Positions 7,084 through 13,655 of a stretch of 21,313 nt of DNA are shown one piece after another. Position numbers and translations under genes: made by a program. The DNA comes from JAKBCQ01 sp021807585 (GTDB lineage: Bacteria; Planctomycetota; Planctomycetia; Isosphaerales; Isosphaeraceae), in NCBI GenBank assembly GCA_027325115.1, contig DAHWFG010000520.1:1-21313 (forward strand). Direction: 5' to 3'. Positions within the stretch are counted from its first letter, which is position 1. Each line of letters begins with the position of its first letter. The notes under the pieces were generated by a model. It ran no database searches, was not told where the DNA came from, and worked only from the letters and a program-made list of their open reading frames with translations.

Positions 7084-8465
7084 GTCGTCGCGAACTCGAT
7101 TCCACATCGGTTGAAACATTGCGCGATTGGGATCGAAGTCACTTGTGGCATCCGTTTGCGAATCAGGCCGAGTGGGATCGCGACGATCCGGTCGTGATCG
7201 ACCGAGGTGATGGAGTATATTTATATGATCGACTAGGAAACCGTTATCTCGACGGAGTGAGTTCTCTTTGGTGCAACGTTCACGGACATCGGCGATCCGA
7301 GCTTGATCGCGCGATCGTCGAGCAATTGGGGTCGATTGCGCATTCGACGCTTCTTGGAATCACACATCCGACCGCGATTGCGCTCGCGAAACGGCTTGTC
7401 GAGCTGGCGCCCGAAGGTCTGACGCGCGTGTTTTTTTCGGACGACGGCGCGACCGCGGTCGAGGTCGCTCTTAAAATGGCGTTTCAATATTGGCGTCAGA
7501 TCGAGAGCCCCGAGCCGAAACGGACGAAGTTTCTCGCACTTTCGAACGCGTATCACGGCGACACGCTGGGGGCCGTCGGGGTGGGCGGAGTCGAGCGGTT
7601 CCACGCGACGTTCGGGCCGCTCCTTTTCCCCACGCTCCGCGCTCCCGCTCCGTTTTGTTACCGTTGTCCGTTGTCGCTTGCACATCCTAAATGCGCAATC
7701 GCGTGTTTGAACGAAGTCGAGCGTTCGCTTTCCGAACACGATGGAGAAGTCGCCGCGGTCGTCGTCGAGCCGCTCGTCCAGGGCGCCGCGGGGATGATCG
7801 TTCATCCGCCGGGTTATCTTGGCGGGATCGCATCATTATGCAAAAAGTATAATGTGTTGTTGATAGCCGACGAGGTCGCGGTCGGGTTCGGGCGGACGGG
7901 GACGCTTTTCGCGTGCGAGGCCGAGGGGGTTTCGCCCGATTTTCTTTGTCTCGCCAAGGGGCTTACGGGGGGATATCTCCCGCTCGCCGCCACGCTTACG
8001 ACCGAGCGCGTGCGGGGGGCGTTCGTCGGCGACGAAATCAATCCAAAAACATTCTATCATGGGCATACTTACTCAGGCAATCCGCTCGCCGCGGCGGTCG
8101 CGCTGGCGAATCTTGATCTTTTTGGGAGCGACGAGACGCTCGATAAGCTTCCCGCCAAGATCGACCGGCTCGGCGCGGGGCTTGAGGGGCTCGCCCGGCT
8201 CGATCACGTCGGCGACGTTCGGCGGCGCGGTCTGATCGCGGGGATCGAGCTGGTTCTCGATAAGGAGACCAAGACACCGTTTTCCGCGAGCGATCGGATC
8301 GGCGCCCGCGTGTGCCTGGTCGCGCGGCGGCTGGGCGTGCTGCTTCGGCCTTTGGGAGACGTGATCGTGATCATGCCTCCGCTTTCGATCGACCTCGAAC
8401 AGATCGACGAACTCGTCGCGGTCGTAAGCGATTCGATCATCGAAATCACCCGACCTCTTTTATAA
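7080..8465 (+). CDS. bioA: adenosylmethionine (or lysine)-8-amino-7-oxononanoate aminotransferase
   Basis: PLP enzyme of biotin synthesis that converts KAPA to DAPA. The 461-residue protein has HLWHPF (21-26), HGHRRSELDRAI (68-79), the substrate segment AYHGDTLGAV (157-166), ADEVAVGFGRTG (263-274) with the PLP-contacting Asp264, and LAKGLTGGYLPL (291-302) with the PLP lysine Lys293. By memory of the family it is closer to the Bacillus subtilis type, reported to use lysine as amino donor, than to the Escherichia coli SAM-using type, so the donor is open. A four-cysteine segment CYRCPLSLAHPKCAIAC (193-209) is a possible metal site, also seen in some other BioA proteins. The start ATG overlaps the SAM hydrolase stop; bioD follows after 25 AT-rich bases. 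Confidence 0.96.
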   Translation: MSRRELDSTSVETLRDWDRSHLWHPFANQAEWDRDDPVVIDRGDGVYLYDRLGNRYLDGVSSLWCNVHGHRRSELDRAIVEQLGSIAHSTLLGITHPTAIALAKRLVELAPEGLTRVFFSDDGATAVEVALKMAFQYWRQIESPEPKRTKFLALSNAYHGDTLGAVGVGGVERFHATFGPLLFPTLRAPAPFCYRCPLSLAHPKCAIACLNEVERSLSEHDGEVAAVVVEPLVQGAAGMIVHPPGYLGGIASLCKKYNVLLIADEVAVGFGRTGTLFACEAEGVSPDFLCLAKGLTGGYLPLAATLTTERVRGAFVGDEINPKTFYHGHTYSGNPLAAAVALANLDLFGSDETLDKLPAKIDRLGAGLEGLARLDHVGDVRRRGLIAGIELVLDKETKTPFSASDRIGARVCLVARRLGVLLRPLGDVIVIMPPLSIDLEQIDELVAVVSDSIIEITRPLL

Positions 8466-8490
8466 ATATCAATCCATCAATACTGATAAA

Positions 8491-9312
8491 ATGAGCCAAA
8501 ATAAATCATTCATTATTAATGATATCCCCGGTTTGTTCGTCACCGGGACCGATACCGACGTGGGCAAAACGTTCGTCGCGTCGGCGATCGCGCGGCGTAC
8601 GAAGGCTTTGGGGTTGAAGGCGGGAGTGATGAAGCCGATCGCGACGGGGCGCGAGCTTCGGGGCGATCAATTCGTCTCAAACGATGCGATCGAACTGATT
8701 AAGGCTTTGGGACGCGAAGTCGAGCACTCCCGGGTCGCCCCGATCGTCTTCGAGCGACCGCTGGCTCCCGTGACCGCGGCTCGGCTTGAAGGGGTTGAGA
8801 TCACCCTGGATACGATTGTGGAGCGAACCCGCGAGGCGATGAATGATTGGATATCTGAAAATATTGATATAATGATTGTTGAGGGAATCGGAGGTTTATT
8901 GTGTCCGATCGCGCGGGGGTCGACGGTCGCCGATCTGGCGATCGCGATCGATTATCCGTTGATCGTCGTGGCTTCGCGAGGATTGGGGACGCTTCATCGG
9001 ACGCTTTCGACGGTCGAGGCGGCTTTAAGCCGCGGGCTCCGAGTGGCGGGGATCGTGCTCAATTCGGTCGATCGTTGCGTCGACGCGGTTTGTGAGCGAG
9101 AAAACGCCGTGGAACTCGCCGAATTTCTGCCCGGGATCGCGATTTTGGCTCAGATTCCCCGCGTCGATGATCGCACGGATGTCCCGTCGCAGATTTGCGC
9201 CGTAGATTGGTATGATCGAGCGCGTCGATCGCGGTTATCGACGTTCGATTCGCGGGGAGTGGTTCGTGAGCGTCCTGAAACGGGCGAGGCGGTTGAAAAT
9301 CATGGCGTCTGA
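8491..9312 (+). CDS. bioD: ATP-dependent dethiobiotin synthetase
   Basis: Closes the ureido ring of DAPA with CO2 and ATP to give dethiobiotin. The 273-residue product has the P-loop GTDTDVGKT (19-27), KPIATG (48-53) with the catalytic lysine Lys48, VEGIGGLLCPI (130-140) with Glu131, and IVLNSVD (188-194). It is somewhat longer than the usual 220-240 residues because of a polar C-terminal tail (about 240-273) that overlaps the next gene. The first 60 bases are AT-rich and no ribosome site is visible, so translation may depend on coupling to bioA 25 bases upstream. bioB, bioF and the pimelate-forming genes are not in the window. Confidence 0.96.
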   Translation: MSQNKSFIINDIPGLFVTGTDTDVGKTFVASAIARRTKALGLKAGVMKPIATGRELRGDQFVSNDAIELIKALGREVEHSRVAPIVFERPLAPVTAARLEGVEITLDTIVERTREAMNDWISENIDIMIVEGIGGLLCPIARGSTVADLAIAIDYPLIVVASRGLGTLHRTLSTVEAALSRGLRVAGIVLNSVDRCVDAVCERENAVELAEFLPGIAILAQIPRVDDRTDVPSQICAVDWYDRARRSRLSTFDSRGVVRERPETGEAVENHGV

Positions 9313-10882
9313 ATCGATAATTTCATCAAGCGATGTTCATTTGTTGTCAGAAGACGAATTCGCGGGTTCTCGGGGGGAATCCGCGGGCGCCGGGGAGTCG
9401 AACTTCGCCGCGGGGGCCGTTCCGGGGATTGCGGCCGCGGACGCCGAAATCGTCGGTTCGGGAGCGGCGAGAGCGAGTGTCGCGGCGGGCGACGGCGGAG
9501 GCGCGCTCGCGGGTGGAAAAAGCGACGAACGTTCGCGTCACATTCTTCGATCGAGCGCCGAGATCGCCGCCGCGGCGATGATTCCGCTTCATACGCCCGA
9601 ACCCGATCCGCTGCTGAAGTCGCACGAATCGGGCGAAACGGCGAAGCCTGAACGGAAGTCCAACCCTCCCCAAGACGAAAAAACGTCATTATATCGAAAT
9701 GACATCAAGCGTAAATTGGAGAACGAGGAGCGGGGAGACGAAGCGGTTCGGTCGGTTGAAGAGACGGGGAATCATCCGACACACGACGTCGAGCCGAACG
9801 TCATTGATCATCCGATGCCCGATCCGGGATCGGACGACCTTGCCGCGGAGCATTCGCTGTTTCAGAGCGAGAGCGGATCGACCGAGATGTGTCCAGCGGA
9901 AAAGAAGCCGACGTCGGCGACCGGGATCGCGACTTTTCTCGGATTCAACCCCGATTCGGGCGTGCGAGCCAAGCCGAGCAAGCACGCATCGGCTTCGAGA
10001 TCGACATCGAATTCGGGATCGGGATCGTTCGACGATGCCGACGCGGCGCCGCGCGGCGTCCACCTGCCCGGAGTGCTTTTGATCAGTTACGCCAGCGCGA
10101 TGACGTTCGCTTGTATCTGGCTTATCGTCAAGTTAAGACATCATGATCCAATTGTCGATCCTTCGCCTCCGCCGATCGATACGCGTCCCGATCCGGGGTT
10201 GCGCGCGTCTCATTCGCGGAAGGTCGACGCGCCTTCTCCGATTCCGCCCGGGAATCGGATCGAACTTGGGAGAACGCTTAAAATCGGCTCGCTCGAATTC
10301 ACGCCGATCGAGCTTGTGGAAACGAGGGTGAAGCTTTGGCGCGAAGGGATTGACGGATCGAACGAGGAGCGAGCGGGAGGCGAAAGCGCGATGTCGCTCA
10401 AAGTTCGCGTGCGCAACGTCTCGCCCGATCTCATTTTCGCTCCGCTCGACGAAGCGTTTGTCCGCGACCGCGATCATGCGCTTCCCGACGGTTATCTCGA
10501 AAATGATCGAGGTGATCGGATTTACCTCTATCCGCTCGCGGTTCAAAGCGAGTGGTCGATCGAAGGCGAGAACTTTCGCGAGCTCAAACCCGGTGAAATA
10601 ATGGAATCAAACATATGTACAGTCGAATTCGGAGCGGCGCAATTCCATTCGTCCATGACTTGGCGCATCCGATTGCGGACCGGAATCGATCGGACCGAGA
10701 TCGTCGGAGTCGTCGTTCGGCCGAGCGATCTCAAGCCCGCGACGAATCAAGCCGAGAAAGTGGAGGGGGAGATCGAAACCGGAACCGAAGGCGCGGCGGA
10801 CAAAACAAATAAATCCGATTCTGATATCAATAAGTTGAAGCCCGTGTCGCGCGATCGCCTTGATAATCCCCGGGGGATCTGA
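9302..10882 (+). CDS. single-pass membrane protein with long disordered N-terminus, function unknown
   Basis: I do not recognise this 526-residue protein. Residues 1-250 are rich in Ala, Gly, Ser, Glu, Asp and Pro and look disordered. A single transmembrane segment lies at about 255-277 (GVLLISYASAMTFACIWLIV), followed by a proline-rich linker (281-318). A compact domain spans about 319-475 (ELGRTLKIGSLEFTPIEL, VRVRNVSPDLIFAPLD, GDRIYLYPL, WRIRLRTG), a beta-rich pattern like extracytoplasmic immunoglobulin-like or DUF4352-style domains, and a charged tail ends the protein. The ATG at 9302 overlaps the bioD stop by 11 bases and is preferred over ATG 9212 inside bioD. Six bases separate its stop from the next ATG. 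Position in the biotin operon suggests cotranscription, not necessarily shared function. Confidence 0.8.
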   Translation: MASESIISSSDVHLLSEDEFAGSRGESAGAGESNFAAGAVPGIAAADAEIVGSGAARASVAAGDGGGALAGGKSDERSRHILRSSAEIAAAAMIPLHTPEPDPLLKSHESGETAKPERKSNPPQDEKTSLYRNDIKRKLENEERGDEAVRSVEETGNHPTHDVEPNVIDHPMPDPGSDDLAAEHSLFQSESGSTEMCPAEKKPTSATGIATFLGFNPDSGVRAKPSKHASASRSTSNSGSGSFDDADAAPRGVHLPGVLLISYASAMTFACIWLIVKLRHHDPIVDPSPPPIDTRPDPGLRASHSRKVDAPSPIPPGNRIELGRTLKIGSLEFTPIELVETRVKLWREGIDGSNEERAGGESAMSLKVRVRNVSPDLIFAPLDEAFVRDRDHALPDGYLENDRGDRIYLYPLAVQSEWSIEGENFRELKPGEIMESNICTVEFGAAQFHSSMTWRIRLRTGIDRTEIVGVVVRPSDLKPATNQAEKVEGEIETGTEGAADKTNKSDSDINKLKPVSRDRLDNPRGI

Positions 10883-10888
10883 ATTCGC

Positions 10889-11905
10889 ATGTCGAATCTC
10901 GAGTTCAAGGAAGAATCGGTCGACGAGCCGCGCAAGAGCTTTCCGATCCGATTCGTCGCACGGGTCAGCCTTTGCGTTGCGGCGATCCACCCTCTGGCGA
11001 CGCTCGGCGCCCGATACGGACGTCTCTGCGATCTCCTCAGCCATTTCGAGTTTCCCGCGCTGCTCGCGACTGTGGTCGCGCTTGTCGCTTCACTCTTCGC
11101 GCGAGCGCGGATCGCCGCGGTCGCGCTCGCTCTCCTCGCGGCGTATCAGCTTGAACCGCTCGTCCGCTATGAATTCGCCCGGCGAGTTCCCGCCGCGCCC
11201 GGCGATCGACCCCCGCTCCGCGTTCTTATGTCCAACGTGTTAATTCACAATACGGATTATGAACGTTTAAATCATTTGATTATATCGGAAAATCCAGATA
11301 TTGTCGGTTTGATCGAGGTTTCACCGGCTTGGCTTGAAGGGCTTGCGGTCGCGCGGAAGCGGTATCCGTACCGATACGAATCGCCGAGCTTGCGCGGCGC
11401 GACGGGGATCGCGCTTTGGTTGCGCGAAAAACCGATCTCGGTCGACGGTCCGCGCTCGGTTTTCGAGGGTGCGTGGCCGCATGTCGAGGCGACGATCGCA
11501 TTTCGCGATCGTACGCTGGCGATCCGGCTGGTTCATCCGTCGAACCCGCTTTATCGCGGGGCGGAGGGGAATCCCGAACTGATCGCGATTGCGCAAGCGG
11601 TTCGGAATCGAACGGGTTCAACTCTCGTGACTGGCGATTTCAACTGTACCGAAGGTTCGCCGTTCTGGTGGGATTTTGTGCGGATTTCGGGGCTTCGAGA
11701 CAGCCGGTACGGATTCGGCAAACAGCCGAGTTGGCCCGCCTCGGGGATCTACCGCATTCCGATCGATCACGCGTTCGTATCAAGCGACCTGGCGGTCACG
11801 CGGCGCGAACTCGGTCCGCCGATCGGATCGGATCACTTGCCGCTTTTGATCGAGATCGCCCCGGCCGCCGTCGCGTCGTCGAGCCGATCGTCGCGCCGGC
11901 CTTGA
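10889..11905 (+). CDS. membrane-anchored endonuclease/exonuclease/phosphatase family protein
   Basis: The 338-residue protein has two or three N-terminal hydrophobic segments (about 20-40, 55-70, 74-90) followed by a complete EEP-fold phosphoesterase domain from about residue 109. Family active-site motifs are in order: MSNVLIH (114-120) with metal-linked Asn116, DIVGLIEV (137-144) with Glu143, RLVHPSNP (213-220) with His216, TGDFNC (248-253) with Asp250 and Asn252, IDHAFVS (292-298), and GSDHLPL (313-319) with the catalytic Asp315-His316 pair. All expected catalytic residues are present, so it should be active, with the domain probably outside the cytoplasm. The substrate (nucleic acid, phospholipid head group or phosphoinositide-like) cannot be told. 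It starts 6 bases after the preceding gene and ends the plus-strand operon. Confidence 0.92.
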   Translation: MSNLEFKEESVDEPRKSFPIRFVARVSLCVAAIHPLATLGARYGRLCDLLSHFEFPALLATVVALVASLFARARIAAVALALLAAYQLEPLVRYEFARRVPAAPGDRPPLRVLMSNVLIHNTDYERLNHLIISENPDIVGLIEVSPAWLEGLAVARKRYPYRYESPSLRGATGIALWLREKPISVDGPRSVFEGAWPHVEATIAFRDRTLAIRLVHPSNPLYRGAEGNPELIAIAQAVRNRTGSTLVTGDFNCTEGSPFWWDFVRISGLRDSRYGFGKQPSWPASGIYRIPIDHAFVSSDLAVTRRELGPPIGSDHLPLLIEIAPAAVASSSRSSRRP

Positions 11906-11995
11906 ACCTCAAATCGTTTCGGAACGAACCCGGCGCCGATCCGCGGCGTTCGCAGAGAGCGGATCGAGTCAAATTAAATGTTGAATAATTAGTAT

Positions 11996-12544
11996 TTAAA
12001 ATAACGGAAATACTTTCGCAAGTTTTGGCGGATCGATTCGGTTCGGTTTTGGTGTTTTTGGGCGCGGCGGCGATTGCGAATTCCGACAAAACTCGACGAC
12101 CCAGGTTTCCCAGGTCGAGAGCTTTTCGGCGTCGAGAGCGATCGATTCGCCGGCGAATTTGGCGAGATCGGCTTCGCGTAAAAAGGCGATCAGCCGATCG
12201 CGACGTTCGGCGCTGAATCCGGTTGTGATCGCGGGATCGGCTTCGATCTCCTCGGTCGTTCGAGCCGAATGGCTTGCGCCGAATTCGAGGTCGAGCGCGG
12301 CGCGGACGCGCTTCGACCAAGCGACCCAAACCGCTTTGGGATCGTGGTTCGCCGATTCGTCCGCGGCCGATTCACGTTTCAACCGTCTCACATTCCTTAG
12401 ATCCAAAAATATCTGATAACAATAGAAAAAAAAATTCGTAATGAAGATAACGAAAATGATTGCGATGATCCAATCGACGGCGGCGTGATCGTCCCACGGT
12501 TCGGGTCCGAGATTGGGGCGCGGCGGGACGATCCGATCGTTCAT
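11996..12544 (-). CDS. DUF4381-like single-pass membrane protein
   Basis: The 182-residue product has a short polar N-terminus, one strongly hydrophobic helix at about 24-47 (DWIIAIIFVIFITNFFF), and a cytoplasmic-type helical domain containing ARTTEEIEADPAI and ERRDRLIAFLREADLAKFAG. This layout and the TTEEI plus readLAKFAG pattern resemble DUF4381 proteins that accompany DUF58 and VWA proteins in MoxR-type operons. The ATG at 12542-12544 overlaps the DUF58 stop as ATGA, which decides the start over a longer frame reaching 12664. The transmembrane part is encoded by a conspicuously AT-rich patch. Its partners MoxR and the VWA membrane proteins are absent from the window. Confidence 0.75.
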   Translation of the reverse strand: MNDRIVPPRPNLGPEPWDDHAAVDWIIAIIFVIFITNFFFYCYQIFLDLRNVRRLKRESAADESANHDPKAVWVAWSKRVRAALDLEFGASHSARTTEEIEADPAITTGFSAERRDRLIAFLREADLAKFAGESIALDAEKLSTWETWVVEFCRNSQSPPRPKTPKPNRIDPPKLAKVFPLF

Positions 12545-13512
12545 CGTTTCTTGGGCCTGTGGAACGGCGCCGCCTCGCGGCCTTGAAAGCAACGGAGCAA
12601 CGGTAGGAGGGGATCGACGGTCGTATCGATTCGGACCGGGGACGCGCCGGCGTCGGCGCACCAATCAAGAAACAAATCGGATCGACGTTTGGCAATTTTT
12701 ATATATCGAGCGTGAATCGAACGCGAAGCGAGGTCGATCGTTCGTTTTCGACCCGATTCGAGATCGGCGATATCGACGAGCCCCGATCGGGGGGGCGCCT
12801 CTTCGCGAGGGTCGACGATTCGAAGCGCGATCAAATCGTTGCGCCTGGCGATTCCGCGCCAGCGTCCGACGGGCTCGTGGGATAAAAAATCGCTGATTAA
12901 AAGGATGAGCGCGCCGCGACGCGTTCGACCCAGTCTCGTCGCGACCGCCCCCAACGACGTGCGTCTCGAAGAAGTCGAGGCCGCGACGAGCGACCGCACG
13001 ATCCGCGCCAGGTGTCGCGCGCCCCCCGCGGGCAGGAGTTCGGTCTCGATGTGATCGGTCACGAGCAGCAGGCCCACTCGATCGCCGTTCTGGATCGCCG
13101 CGGCCGCCAACAGCGCCGCGGCCTGTGCGGCGCGGTCGGCTTTCGTTTCGCTTTCGCCGCCGAAACGCATGCTCGCCGAGACGTCGACCGCGAGCCAAAC
13201 CGTGAGCGCTCGCTCTTCGACGCAACGACGTACGTACGGCCTCCCCTGCCTCGCCGTGGCGTTCCAATCGAGCCGACGGACGTCGTCGCCGGGCTCGTAG
13301 GCGCGAAGCTCGGCGAACGTCAGCCCCGTTCCCGGACGAGCCCCCAGATACGCCCCCGCGAGCGCCGCGATCGCTCCCGGTCGAACGCGAAACCGCAACC
13401 GCCGCGCCTGGCGAATGATCGCCGCGGCGTCGACCTCGAGTTCATCGGCCGAACCTTCGGCGAAATCGCCTCGACCTCTCGTTAACTTTTCGATAATACC
13501 TTTGATGTTCAT
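12541..13512 (-). CDS. DUF58 / von Willebrand factor A-like protein
   Basis: The 323-residue product has the DUF58 core YEPGDDVRRLDWNATAR (about 72-88) and a following VWA fold with the MIDAS-like DVSASM (110-115). Proteins of this family sit in MoxR AAA-ATPase operons and are thought to help metalloprotein or envelope complex assembly. The frame can be extended to a TTG at 13590, but that codon falls in the T tract of the terminator of the neighbouring gene; the ATG at 13510-13512 (MNIKGIIEKL) is therefore preferred, although no clear ribosome site precedes it. It is coupled to the downstream DUF4381-like gene by an ATGA overlap. Confidence 0.92.
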   Translation of the reverse strand: MNIKGIIEKLTRGRGDFAEGSADELEVDAAAIIRQARRLRFRVRPGAIAALAGAYLGARPGTGLTFAELRAYEPGDDVRRLDWNATARQGRPYVRRCVEERALTVWLAVDVSASMRFGGESETKADRAAQAAALLAAAAIQNGDRVGLLLVTDHIETELLPAGGARHLARIVRSLVAASTSSRRTSLGAVATRLGRTRRGALILLISDFLSHEPVGRWRGIARRNDLIALRIVDPREEAPPRSGLVDIADLESGRKRTIDLASRSIHARYIKIAKRRSDLFLDWCADAGASPVRIDTTVDPLLPLLRCFQGREAAPFHRPKKR

Positions 13513-13588
13513 TTGCAATGATAATTCATCGCTATAACTTATGGATTCTCGCCAATCGAGCGGCGTTCGCGGGTTCGTTTGAGTATAC

Positions 13589-13625
13589 AAAAAAAACGCC
13601 GCCGCCGGAGGGTCCGGCGACGGCG
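13589..13625 (-). terminator. intrinsic terminator of the LEPR-XLL gene
   Basis: Minus-strand transcript: a 13-base-pair stem (13597-13609 with 13613-13625), one mismatch, three-base loop, very GC-rich, followed by eight T residues (plus-strand A run 13589-13596) and GTATAC. It lies 31 bases after the stop of the 13656-15368 gene. Confidence 0.9.
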
Positions 13626-13655
13626 AATTGGCGGAACGTTTTGAATCATCGGCGA

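Noticed and set aside
8466..8490. BirA or BioR operator and internal promoter between bioA and bioD
   Set aside because: The gap is AT-rich but has no TTGTAAACC-type or BioR-type palindrome, and 25 bases is short for a promoter.
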